35,862 bases of DNA from CAYRVX01 sp964642165 (GTDB lineage: Bacteria; Planctomycetota; Phycisphaerae; SM23-33). The notes under the pieces are model-generated. The model saw only the letters and a program-made list of their open reading frames with translations, ran no database searches and had not been told where the DNA came from. A program made the translations under genes and the position numbers. Positions 9,421 to 17,225 of this stretch are shown here, piece by piece. The DNA lies in NCBI GenBank assembly GCA_964642165.1, contig CAZXOC010000037.1, positions 1 through 35,862 of the forward strand, in the 5' to 3' direction. The first letter of the stretch is position 1, and every line of letters starts with the position of its first letter.

Positions 9421-9604
9421 CGACAACCGACACGGCCGGCAAGCCGGCCCGCTAAACGGTCGACCGACAACCGACACGGCCGGCAAGCCGGCCCGCTAAA
9501 CGGTCGACCGGCGAGCCCGCTAAACGGTCGACCGGCGAGCCCGCTAAACGGTCGACCGGCGAGCTCGCTAAACAGTCGACCGGCGAGCCCGCTAAACAGT
9601 CAAG
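9421..9604. repeat. Tandem repeat block in the ExbD / PD40-gene spacer
   Basis: Two perfect 44-nt units (9421-9464, 9465-9508) are followed by four 24-nt units (9509-9532, 9533-9556, 9557-9580, 9581-9604). The 24-mer starts CGGCGAGCCCGCTAAACGGT and ends CGAC. The first two short units are identical, the third has two changes, and the fourth diverges at its end. The last 18 nt of the 44-mer, CCGCTAAACGGTCGAC preceded by GC, are shared with the short unit, so the block grew by slippage or unequal exchange. Each unit carries a GTCGAC palindrome. The block lies in the 277-nt spacer inside the Exb operon and would be in the leader of the propeller gene mRNA. It has no CRISPR-like spacers. Confidence 0.9.
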
Positions 9605-9619
9605 AGGCGCCGGGTTCCG

Positions 9620-10054
9620 TTACTGGGTGGCCTGGGCCTGGGGGCCGTGGAAGATGTACCCGACCTTCAGCTCGTTGATGCCGACGTGCTTGCAGAGGCT
9701 GGCCACGCCGGCGAAGTACTTGTGGAGGCTTCGCTCGTCGGCCCGGACCAGGACCATGCGGTCGGGTTCGTCCCTGGCCACGCGCCCGAGCAGGCGCTCG
9801 AGCTGGTCGCGGTCGTAGATGCGCCCGCCGACCTTGGTCGTGCCGTCGTGGAGGATGTTGATGACCACCTGCCGCGGCGGGGCCGACAGCGGCTTCGGCG
9901 ACGAGGTGACCGGCAGCTTGACGCGCTGGTCGCGCTCCTCCTGGGCGAAGCTCGTCGCCACGAGGAAGAAGATCAGCAGCAGGAAGACCATGTCGATCAG
10001 CGGCATGAGGTTGATCGGCGTGCCCTGCTCGGTCTCGTCGTTGCGGATTCTCAT
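9620..10054 (-). CDS. exbD: ExbD/TolR-family biopolymer transport protein
   Basis: This 144-aa protein has the ExbD layout: a short N-terminal cytoplasmic tail, one membrane span (about 17-36, NLMPLIDMVFLLLIFFLVAT) with the conserved proton-path Asp21, and a periplasmic domain with the family pattern (VVINILHDG, then DRMVLVRADERSLHKYF). The ATG at 10054 overlaps the TGA of the ExbB gene as ATGA, and a CGGAGA site lies about 8 nt upstream, so the two are translationally coupled. With ExbB it should form the inner-membrane motor that uses the proton gradient to move a TonB- or TolA-like partner. The nearest candidate partner is the next gene of the operon, which has a TonB-type anchor. The assignment is secure at family level; ExbD versus TolR cannot be told apart here. 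Confidence 0.95.
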   Translation of the reverse strand: MRIRNDETEQGTPINLMPLIDMVFLLLIFFLVATSFAQEERDQRVKLPVTSSPKPLSAPPRQVVINILHDGTTKVGGRIYDRDQLERLLGRVARDEPDRMVLVRADERSLHKYFAGVASLCKHVGINELKVGYIFHGPQAQATQ

Positions 10055-10899
10055 GGCCGGGTCTCCGGTCGCTGGGCGGGATACGGGGTCGCGGCGCCGG
10101 CGGCGGGCGGGGCGGCCGACATCGGCGAGGGCCCTTCGCCCATGCAGTGCTCCATGAACCCCACGGAGGCGTCGTTCATCTCGTGGACGAGCCGGTCGAT
10201 CCGCCCGCGGAAGAAGAAGTAGAAGATCAGCGCGGGGATCGCGATGGTCAGCCCGGCGAAGGTCGTCACCAGCGCCTCGTAGATGCCCTTGCCGAGCAGC
10301 GGCCCGCGGTTGCTCACGTCCACGTTCGGGTCGGAGGCCACCTGGAACGCGTCGATCATGCCCCAGACCGTGCCGAGCAGCCCGAGCATGGGCGCGATGG
10401 CCGCCACCGCCTGGAGCATGCCCAGGTTGCGCCGCAGCTTGGAGACCTCGTTGGCGCCGGCGTCCTCGATGGCCTTCTCGACGGCCTCCTCGGACTTGTG
10501 CAGCTTTCGGATGGCCGCCTGGCAGACGCGCGAGATGGGGCAGTCGTTCGTGCGGCAGTAGTCCAGCGCGGTGGTCCGGCTGCCGCTGGCCTGGGTGAAG
10601 GTGGCCTTCAGCCCGGGCATGAACCGCGACGGGATGACCGCCCCGCGCCGCAGCGCGATGAGGCGCTCGATGATCACCGCCAGCCCCAGCAGGCTGCAGA
10701 GCCCCAGCGGGACCATGAACCAGCGCCCCTTGAGCAGCAGCTCCAGGAAGGACATCTTCTGGGCGGGCTGGTTGGGGTCCGTCGCGCCCGGCGCGGGCGC
10801 GGTGGCTTGCGCCACGCAGACGGCCCCGACGATCGCCACCATCATCGCCACCACCAGCCACGGCGGCACGTCACGCAGGTACGATCTCAGTCGTCTCAC
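10051..10899 (-). CDS. exbB: MotA/TolQ/ExbB proton channel family protein
   Basis: I choose the GTG at 10899 because GGGAGGA lies 7 nt upstream; a GTG at 10923 is in frame but has no clear ribosome site. The protein has 282 aa. An N-terminal hydrophobic stretch (WLVVAMMVAIVGAVCVAQA) may be an extra span or signal, as in some ExbB proteins. A span around WFMVPLGLCSLLGLAVIIERLI is followed by a long cytoplasmic loop. Then come the two family-defining helices (APMLGLLGTVWGMIDAF and YEALVTTFAGLTIAIPALIFYFFF) with the small and Thr residues that line the channel. The C-terminal tail is Pro/Ala-rich. The end overlaps exbD by 4 nt. It is the stator of the proton-driven motor; the substrate or output depends on the downstream fusion protein and cannot be read from this gene. 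Confidence 0.95.
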   Translation of the reverse strand: MRRLRSYLRDVPPWLVVAMMVAIVGAVCVAQATAPAPGATDPNQPAQKMSFLELLLKGRWFMVPLGLCSLLGLAVIIERLIALRRGAVIPSRFMPGLKATFTQASGSRTTALDYCRTNDCPISRVCQAAIRKLHKSEEAVEKAIEDAGANEVSKLRRNLGMLQAVAAIAPMLGLLGTVWGMIDAFQVASDPNVDVSNRGPLLGKGIYEALVTTFAGLTIAIPALIFYFFFRGRIDRLVHEMNDASVGFMEHCMGEGPSPMSAAPPAAGAATPYPAQRPETRP

Positions 10900-10964
10900 G
10901 AAGTAGTCCTCCCGCCGAGGCACCCGGGGCGCGTCGGCATGCCCGTACTCGGTCGCGTCTTCAT
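10896..10964 (-). CDS. Possible 22-codon coupling ORF between the TPR gene and exbB
   Basis: An ATG at 10964 overlaps the TGA of the TPR gene as ATGA. The frame (MKTRPSTGMPTRPGCLGGRT plus two residues) ends at TGA 10896-10898, which overlaps the preferred GTG of exbB as GTGA. No separate ribosome site is visible before it. It could simply carry terminating ribosomes from the TPR gene to exbB, or it may be chance in GC-rich DNA. Nothing suggests a function for the peptide. Confidence 0.25.
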   Translation of the reverse strand: MKTRPSTGMPTRPGCLGGRTTS

Positions 10965-13900
10965 GGCCCGGTCGGCTCGACGCCGCCGGCCAGCTCCTTC
11001 AGCCGCTTCGCCGCCTGGCGCGCCGACGGCGTGTCCTTGTACTTCGCCGCGCAGGCCTTGTACTGCTGCTTGGCCTGGTCGGCGCGTTTCATCGCCTCGA
11101 AGGCCCTGCCGGCCTCGTACAGCGCCCGCGCCGACCACTGGGGGTAGGCGTAGACGATCTCCACCTTCAGCAGCTCGGCGGCGGCCTTCTCGAACTTGCT
11201 CTCCGCGAAGTAGCACTCGCCGGTCTGGAACTGGGCCCGGGCGGCCGTCGGACCGTTGTGCGCGGCGATGACCTTCCCGTACCACGCCCGGGCGTCGTCG
11301 TACTTCCGCCGGTTCTCCATGGCCCAGCCGATGCCGAACTGCGCCAGGAACACGAACTTGCTCTTCGGGTACGCCTTGAGGAACGCGCGGTAGGCCTCGG
11401 CGGACTTGTCGTACTCCTGGGCCTGCGACTGGACCTCGCCGAGCTTCAGCGCCGCCGCCGGGGCCAGGTCGTGCTTGCCGAAGCGCGTGACCAGGGCGGC
11501 GAACTGCCTGGCCGCCTCGTCGAGCTTGTCGAGCTTCGCGCAGGCCACACCGGCCTGGTACATCGCCGAGGCGGCAAACTCGCTGTTGGGATGCTGACGG
11601 GCGTACGGGCCGAACACCGCCGCCGCCTTGGCCGGCTCGTTCAGCTTGTCGTAGCACCAGCCCAGGCGATAGCGCGACAGCGACAGGACGCTCGCCTCGG
11701 CCGTCTTGTCCGACACGACGCCCTCCAGCAGCTTCGCCGCCTCGGCGTACTTCTCCTGGGCGTAGAGCATTTCGGCCAGCTCGGCGCGCGCGGAGGTCGC
11801 CAGGCGCCCCTTGGGGAACTCCTTCAGCAAGCGGCGGTAGGTTGCCGCCGCCGCGGCGTCCTTGCTCTCGCGCTGCGACCAGGCCAGCTCGTACAGCAGG
11901 TCGGCGGTGACGCCCGGGGCGTCCGCCGCCAGGGCGGCGAAGACCTTGACCGCCTCGCCGTGCCGCCCGAGCTTCGCCAGGCAGCGACCCACCTGGTGCT
12001 TCGCCTGCGCGGCGTGCTTGCCCTGGGGCTGCGCCCGAACGTAGCCGCGCAGCACCCCCAGGGCCTCGCCGCTCTCGCCCGCCTCGACGAGGCAGACTCC
12101 CTGCTGGTACGCCGCTTCGGCCGCCAGCTCGTGCTTCGCATAGCGCCGCGCCAGCTCCCCGAACCGCCGGGCCGCGCCCGCGTGCTTCTTCGCGTCGTAG
12201 TCGATCCACGCCTGGAGGTACAGCGCCGGGGCCGCCAGGTCCTCCCCCGGCTGAGAGGCCATGAGCTTCGTCAGCAGGGGCGTGGCCCGCTGCGGGCGGC
12301 CGTCCTTGTAGTACACCTGCGCCGCCTCGAACGTCGCCCGCTGGGTCCACTGCGACCGTCCCCCGCGGCGGATCAGCGTCTCGAACGTTCGCAGGGCGCT
12401 CGGCTTGTCCCTCCCGCGGAGCTGCGCCAGGCCGAGCTTGAACTGCACCTCCTCGCGGTCCTTGCCGGCCAGCGGCAGGTACCTCGTCAGGTTGCGCACG
12501 GCGTCGGGGAACCGCCCGGCCTGGAGCTGCGCGTCGCCCAGGAGGAAGACCGCCTGCCGCAGGTTCGGGTCGCGGATGACCCGGCTGTTTCGCGCCAGCG
12601 GCTCGGCCAGCTCGATCGCCTTCGCGTGGTCGCCGCGGAAGTACGCGCACTGGCTCAGGCGGAAGGTCAGGCGGAGCTTGCGGCCCTCGTCCTTGGCGGT
12701 CTTGGCCATGGCCTGGTAGGCCAGTTCGGCCTGGGGGTACCTGCCGAGGAGGAAGAGGTTCTCGGCCGCCAGCTCGGACGCGGCGGGCGCGATGGGCAGC
12801 TTGGTCTCGGCGGCGACGAGCAGGCACAGCGGCAGGCTCTCGGCGTACTTCTCCTGCTTATGCAGGCAGAAGGCCTGGCGGTACGTTGCGTCGGCGGTGC
12901 GCTGGCCCTTGGGGTAGGCCTTCCGCAGGCCGGCGAGCTCGGCGGCGGCCTGGGCGTACTGGCCCGTCGCCATGGCGCAGATGGCCCGGTCGTAGAGGAC
13001 CGCCTCGAGGTTGTCGGGCTTCTTCTTCAGCCGCGCCAGCTCGTCCAGGATCGCCCGGGCGGCGGTGTACTTCTTCTCCGTCATGTCGCACTGGGCGAGC
13101 CAGTACCTCGCCGTCACCTTGCGGCCGGGGTCGATCTTGATGACCTCGGCGAGGATCTTCCGCGCGTCGGGGAGCTTGCCCGCCGCCAGTTGCGCCAAGG
13201 CGAGCTGAAAGCGGGCGCTGTGGGCGTAGCGCCCGGTGGGGTTCGCGCGGAGCGCCGCGGAGAGCGTCTGGGCCGCCGCCCGGAAATCGTTCGCCTTGTA
13301 CAGCACGACGCCCAGGCTGTACTGGGCCTCGATGCGGCGGTCCGGGGGGGCGATCTGGACGGCCTTGCGGTACTCCGCGGCCGCGTCCTTCGGCTTCTTC
13401 AGCCCCTCGTAGCACTGCCCGAGCAGCAGCGTCGCGTCCAGGGCCACCGGCGAGTTGGGATTGCGCAGCACCTGTCCCAGCGCCGCGGCCGCCTCCTTGT
13501 GCTTGCCCAACGCGAACTGCGCCAGGGCCAGCGAGTACTGCGCGGACGTTCGCCGCGGCGTGTTGGGGTACTTCCGCAGGAAGGCCTTGCAGGCGGTCGC
13601 CGACTCGGCGTGGCGGCCCATCATGTGCAGGATCTGCGCGCGGTTGAGCGCGGCGACTTCCGCGTGCTTGCTGCCGGGGTGCTTGCGGAGCAGCTCGTCC
13701 AGGGCCGACAGCGCCTGGTCGTGCGCGCCCTTGGAGAGGTGGCAGTGGCCCAGCACGGCCAGGGCCTCGTCGCGCTGCTTGAACGTCCCGTCCTTCAGCA
13801 CGGCCTTCAGTTGCGTGATGGCGGGGTCGTACTGCCCGAGGCGATAGCGGCAGATGGCCAGCCCGTAGCGCCCCGCCGTCGCCTGCTCGTGCCGCGGGTA

Positions 13901-14107
13901 CTGCGAGAGGAAGGCCTCGTACTCCTCCGCCGCGAGCCTCACCAGCCCGCGCCCGAGAAGCCCGTTGGCGGCCATGAGCTTCTTCGTCGCCGCGTCGACC
14001 TTATCGGCGTCCTGCCCCGCCGCGGGCAGCCCGGCCGCCCAGGCCCACAGAAGCAGCACGCAACCCAAAGCCACCCAACGGCCTCGATGAGCCGGTGTCT
14101 CCGTCAT
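10961..14107 (-). CDS. Large secreted TPR-repeat protein, first gene of the Exb-type operon
   Basis: The start at ATG 14107 puts a clean signal peptide at the N-terminus (RWVALGCVLLLWAWAAGLPAAG, cleavage near residue 36); a longer in-frame start upstream only adds an Arg-rich tail. The 1048-aa protein is almost wholly helical tetratricopeptide repeats, roughly two dozen, with recurring motifs such as ALAQFALGKHKEAAAALGQV, AQYSLGVVLYKANDFRAA and AAYQQGVCLVEAGESGEALG. The repeats resemble the YbgF/BamD type, which work in the cell envelope. It lies 61 nt before exbB on the same strand. In Tol-Pal and TonB-like operons, periplasmic TPR proteins often accompany the motor, so a scaffold role for the complex is plausible. 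No catalytic domain is visible. Confidence 0.92.
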   Translation of the reverse strand: MTETPAHRGRWVALGCVLLLWAWAAGLPAAGQDADKVDAATKKLMAANGLLGRGLVRLAAEEYEAFLSQYPRHEQATAGRYGLAICRYRLGQYDPAITQLKAVLKDGTFKQRDEALAVLGHCHLSKGAHDQALSALDELLRKHPGSKHAEVAALNRAQILHMMGRHAESATACKAFLRKYPNTPRRTSAQYSLALAQFALGKHKEAAAALGQVLRNPNSPVALDATLLLGQCYEGLKKPKDAAAEYRKAVQIAPPDRRIEAQYSLGVVLYKANDFRAAAQTLSAALRANPTGRYAHSARFQLALAQLAAGKLPDARKILAEVIKIDPGRKVTARYWLAQCDMTEKKYTAARAILDELARLKKKPDNLEAVLYDRAICAMATGQYAQAAAELAGLRKAYPKGQRTADATYRQAFCLHKQEKYAESLPLCLLVAAETKLPIAPAASELAAENLFLLGRYPQAELAYQAMAKTAKDEGRKLRLTFRLSQCAYFRGDHAKAIELAEPLARNSRVIRDPNLRQAVFLLGDAQLQAGRFPDAVRNLTRYLPLAGKDREEVQFKLGLAQLRGRDKPSALRTFETLIRRGGRSQWTQRATFEAAQVYYKDGRPQRATPLLTKLMASQPGEDLAAPALYLQAWIDYDAKKHAGAARRFGELARRYAKHELAAEAAYQQGVCLVEAGESGEALGVLRGYVRAQPQGKHAAQAKHQVGRCLAKLGRHGEAVKVFAALAADAPGVTADLLYELAWSQRESKDAAAAATYRRLLKEFPKGRLATSARAELAEMLYAQEKYAEAAKLLEGVVSDKTAEASVLSLSRYRLGWCYDKLNEPAKAAAVFGPYARQHPNSEFAASAMYQAGVACAKLDKLDEAARQFAALVTRFGKHDLAPAAALKLGEVQSQAQEYDKSAEAYRAFLKAYPKSKFVFLAQFGIGWAMENRRKYDDARAWYGKVIAAHNGPTAARAQFQTGECYFAESKFEKAAAELLKVEIVYAYPQWSARALYEAGRAFEAMKRADQAKQQYKACAAKYKDTPSARQAAKRLKELAGGVEPTGP

Positions 14108-14276
14108 GGTCGAGTTTCCCACGCGATCTTCTCGTCCCAGGGAAGCGAGTCTGCCTGAGCCGCGGCGCGCACACCTTCCACGCCGGCTGCTCACTACTCT
14201 TCAACGCCGCACACCCCGCTCCGTGTCGCCCCCAATCCGGAAGCCGCTCACCCCAACGCCCTCGGATTCTTGAACG

Positions 14277-14298
14277 CCCCCGGCTGGCAGGCCGGGGG
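14277..14298. promoter_or_regulatory. Strong GC hairpin in the divergent spacer
   Basis: CCCCCGGC (14277-14284) and GCCGGGGG (14291-14298) form a perfect 8-bp stem with the loop TGGCAG. It lies in the 296-nt region between the divergent TPR and ferredoxin-like operons. There is no T-run on either side, so it is more likely a leader or regulatory structure than a terminator. The rest of this spacer shows no gene. Confidence 0.4.
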
Positions 14299-14363
14299 GT
14301 CGGACCTCCCCCCACCTCCCCACTCCCGCGCGGCGTTTTCTCCGTCCGGTCGGCGGACCTATG

Positions 14364-14375
14364 CTGTTATAACAG
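14364..14375. promoter_or_regulatory. Perfect 12-bp palindrome, possible operator or promoter element
   Basis: CTGTTATAACAG lies 29 nt before the ATG of the ferredoxin-like gene. It is the only AT-rich patch in a GC-rich spacer and contains TTATAAC, which could also act as a -10 box. Its position and symmetry fit a dimeric regulator site for the 14404-19831 operon, or part of its promoter; no regulator gene is adjacent. Confidence 0.45.
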
Positions 14376-14403
14376 GTGATCGCCCGAACGGAACGAGCCC
14401 CCG

Positions 14404-15627
14404 ATGAACGAGCCGCACATTGTGTATTGCCGATGCGCCTACTCGCAGGAGGTCCCGGCGGAGGTGAAGGACGAGGTCCTGGCCGCCCTGGCCGGGTCCG
14501 GCGCGCCCTTCGATGCCGTCGCCGACCTCTGCGAGCTGGCCGCACGCCGCGACCCGCTCCTGGCCCGCTGGGCGCGGGACGACCACCTGCGGGTCGTCGC
14601 CTGCCATCCCCGGGCCGTCAGGTGGCTCTTCCACGCCGGCGGGGCCGACCTGCCCCGCGCCGACGAGCGGGTGCTGGACATGAAGGCCGCCCCGGCCGGG
14701 GAAATCGCCGCCGCCCTGGAGGCCCACGCGACGGCTGACCCCGCCGGCGTCGGCCCCCGCGCCGACGTGCCGCCCGGTGACGTGCCGCACGTCGTCCTGT
14801 ACGAAGGCCCGGGCGCCCGACCCATGGACCCGCCCGCCCTGGCCGAGCGCCTCGCCGCCCTGCTCGACGCGGGCTACCGGGTGACGCGAACGGGACCCGG
14901 GCGCCCGATCGCCCCCGACGGCGCCGCCGTCGTCATCGGCGAGTTCGAAGGCGGCGAGGTCCCCGCGGACCTCGCCGGCGGCAGCGCCCTCTGCCGCGAC
15001 GTCACCGGCCTGTGCCCCTGCGGGACGACCAACGCCGTCCACGAGGCGCGCCGGCAGCTCGGCCTGCCCGAGCCGGACGGGTGGATCCCCTGGTTCCCCG
15101 TCATCGACTACGACCGCTGCGTCGGCTGCCGCCAGTGCGCCAACTTCTGCATCTTCGGCGTCCACGAGGTCGACGACGACGGCACGGTACGGGTGGTCAA
15201 CCCGGCGAACTGCAAGACGAACTGCCCGGCCTGCGCGCGGATGTGCAAGCAGGTCGCGATCATCTTCCCGAAGTACCCGTCCGGCCCGATCGACGGCGAC
15301 GTGGTCCGCGAGGCGGACGTGCGGAAGGAGAAGGCCGGCACGGACCTGAAGCAGTTGCTCCGCGGCGACGTCTACACCGTGCTTCGCCAGCGCGGCAAGG
15401 GCGTGGTCGGCCTGGGCGACGGTCCGGGCGGTCGGCCCAGCCCCGCCGACCTGGCGAGGATGGCCGGGGAGCTGGAGATCCCGGCCGCCGCGCTGGAGGC
15501 GCTGGACGCCGAAGGCGGCGCGGACCCGCCCGGCGGCGGCGATGGCGAGGCGGGGCGCCCGTGCTGCGAGGACGGGGACGGCAAGGTGGAAGGCGAAGGA
15601 GAGACGAAGCGCGATGGCCGGAAGTAG
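14404..15627 (+). CDS. Two-cluster [4Fe-4S] ferredoxin-like protein
   Basis: The 407-aa protein has three parts. Residues 1-105 form a domain with an N-terminal YCRCAYS motif and a VVACHPRAVRWLF segment that recalls the start of HdrA-like redox proteins. Residues about 125-190 may be a second small Rossmann-like domain. Residues 231-290 are a bacterial ferredoxin domain with two cluster motifs: Cys239, 242, 245, 249 (CxxCxxCxxxC) and Cys270, 274, 277, 281 (CxxxCxxCxxxC). Additional cysteines at 197, 204 and 206 (LCPCG) could bind more iron. The C-terminal 40 residues are Gly/Asp/Glu-rich and look disordered. It opens the operon and overlaps the radical SAM gene by 14 nt, so it is a good candidate electron donor to that enzyme. 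No transmembrane segment or signal is present; the protein is cytoplasmic. Confidence 0.88.
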   Translation: MNEPHIVYCRCAYSQEVPAEVKDEVLAALAGSGAPFDAVADLCELAARRDPLLARWARDDHLRVVACHPRAVRWLFHAGGADLPRADERVLDMKAAPAGEIAAALEAHATADPAGVGPRADVPPGDVPHVVLYEGPGARPMDPPALAERLAALLDAGYRVTRTGPGRPIAPDGAAVVIGEFEGGEVPADLAGGSALCRDVTGLCPCGTTNAVHEARRQLGLPEPDGWIPWFPVIDYDRCVGCRQCANFCIFGVHEVDDDGTVRVVNPANCKTNCPACARMCKQVAIIFPKYPSGPIDGDVVREADVRKEKAGTDLKQLLRGDVYTVLRQRGKGVVGLGDGPGGRPSPADLARMAGELEIPAAALEALDAEGGADPPGGGDGEAGRPCCEDGDGKVEGEGETKRDGRK

Positions 15628-17212
15628 GCCGACCAGCACGCCCGCCGTGGTTCTCGTGGCCGATCGAACCCTGGCGGCGAGCTACCGCGTGCTCTTCGAG
15701 GGCATGTTTGCCACGATGCAGACGACGCAGGTGCCGGGCGTGGCGATGCGCCGGCTGCTGGCCCCGCGGGTGCGGACGGACGCGGCCGGGCGGGCGCACA
15801 CGGCCCCGCTGGGGCTGCGGCGGATCGAATCGGCCCTGCGGGCCTTCACGCCGCTGGGGCCCGAGGACGTCGTCTGCACCACGCCGGAGGCGCTGCCCGG
15901 TCTGCTGGGCCCGTGGACGCGGATCGTCGGCGTCACGTCCGGCGACCCGCTGGGGTCGGGCATGAGCAACACGACCACGGCGCACTTCTGGAAGGGCGAG
16001 CTGTACAGCCGCTTCTGGACGCGGCAGATGATGCGGACGATTCGCCGGGCCAAGGACGAGCACGGCTTCGCCGTCGTCTTCGGCGGCGGCGGGGCGTGGC
16101 AGTGGCTCCAGCAGCCCGGCGAGGCCGACCGCGCCGGGATCGACACGGTCTTCGAGGGCTACTTCGAGGCCGGCGGGTGCGAGCTGTTCGCCGGCCTCCT
16201 CGACGGGGCCGCGCCGCCCGCGCACGTCCGCGCCGAGGGCACCGGGGGCGAGCGCATCCGCCCCCTGCGCGCGGCGAGCCTGCTCGGCGGCGTCGAGCTG
16301 TCCCGCGGCTGCGGGCGAGGCTGCCGCTTCTGCACCATGGCGCGCCAGCCGATGCACCACCTGCCCCACGAGACGATCCTCGCCGACCTGGCCACGAACG
16401 TCGCCGCCGGCGTCACCACCGTCCTGAGCGGCAGCGAGGACCTCTTCCGCTACGGCGCCCGCGGCGTGCGCCCGAACTTCGAGGCCCTGCGCGAGCTGCT
16501 GGCGCGGATGAAGGACGTTCGGGGACTGAGCTTCATGCAGATCGACCACGGCAACGTCTCGTCGGTCGCGCAGCTCACCGTCGAGCAGCTCCGCGAGATC
16601 CGCCGCCTGCTGACTTGGCGGCGCCGCAACGACTACCTCTGGGTCAACATGGGCGTCGAGAGCGCCAACGGCGAGCTGGTCCGGCGGATCGCGCCCGGCA
16701 AGATCGCCCCCTTCCGCGCCGAGGACTGGGAGGACGTGGTCCGCGACGCGGCCGCCAAGATGGGGCAGGCGGGCTTCTTCTGCGTCTTCAGCGTGATCCT
16801 CGGGCTGCCGGGCGAGACGCCCGACGACGTGGCCCGCACGCGGCGGCTGGTGGAGGACCTCACGGCGGGCGAGGCGATCGTGTTCCCCGTCTTCTACGAG
16901 CCGCTGCCGCACGAGGTGGCCGCCGGGGCGCGGCGCTTCACGCTGGAGAGGATGACCGCGGAGCACCTGGACTTGTTTGAGACCTGCTACGAGGTGAACT
17001 TCCGGAAGGTCCCGCGGCTGTACTGGGACAACCAGCGCGCCGGCGGGGTCTCGTGGTTCAAGCGAGCGCTGCTCCAGGCGCTCGGGCGCGTGGAGGTGAG
17101 AAGCTGGCGGCGCACCTTCCGCCGGACGCGGGAGCGCACGGCCGCGCGCCGGGGCGCCGAGGCGACCGTTGAGATTCGACGCCAGACGCGCCCCGCCGCC
17201 AGCGGGACGTGA
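15614..17212 (+). CDS. Radical SAM protein with N-terminal Rossmann-like domain
   Basis: The start at ATG 15614 lies inside the previous gene, with GGAGAG about 11 nt upstream. The 532-aa protein carries the radical SAM cluster motif Cys233-x3-Cys237-x2-Cys240 (RGCGRGCRFC), then ILADLATNVAAGVTTVLSGS (glycine-rich beta strand 2 region) and NMGVESANGELVRRI, FSVILGLPGETPDD (SAM-contacting motifs of the COG1032/Elp3-like class). Residues 1-200 resemble the B12-binding-like domain of this class, but the DxHxxG cobalamin motif is absent. Instead there is TSGDPLGSGMSNTTT (109-123). The family includes methyltransferases, sulfur-inserting and C-C-bond-forming enzymes; the substrate cannot be read from the sequence. 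The operon partners suggest an isoprenoid or lipid substrate. Confidence 0.92.
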   Translation: MAGSRPTSTPAVVLVADRTLAASYRVLFEGMFATMQTTQVPGVAMRRLLAPRVRTDAAGRAHTAPLGLRRIESALRAFTPLGPEDVVCTTPEALPGLLGPWTRIVGVTSGDPLGSGMSNTTTAHFWKGELYSRFWTRQMMRTIRRAKDEHGFAVVFGGGGAWQWLQQPGEADRAGIDTVFEGYFEAGGCELFAGLLDGAAPPAHVRAEGTGGERIRPLRAASLLGGVELSRGCGRGCRFCTMARQPMHHLPHETILADLATNVAAGVTTVLSGSEDLFRYGARGVRPNFEALRELLARMKDVRGLSFMQIDHGNVSSVAQLTVEQLREIRRLLTWRRRNDYLWVNMGVESANGELVRRIAPGKIAPFRAEDWEDVVRDAAAKMGQAGFFCVFSVILGLPGETPDDVARTRRLVEDLTAGEAIVFPVFYEPLPHEVAAGARRFTLERMTAEHLDLFETCYEVNFRKVPRLYWDNQRAGGVSWFKRALLQALGRVEVRSWRRTFRRTRERTAARRGAEATVEIRRQTRPAASGT

Positions 17213-17225
17213 CAGGCGGCAGGAC

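Noticed and set aside
9421..9604. CRISPR array
   Set aside because: The repeats are directly adjacent with no unique spacers, and no cas genes are present.
11258..14158. A 966-codon open frame on the plus strand opposite the TPR gene
   Set aside because: The minus-strand frame has a signal peptide and clear TPR repeats; the opposite frame has only biased composition.
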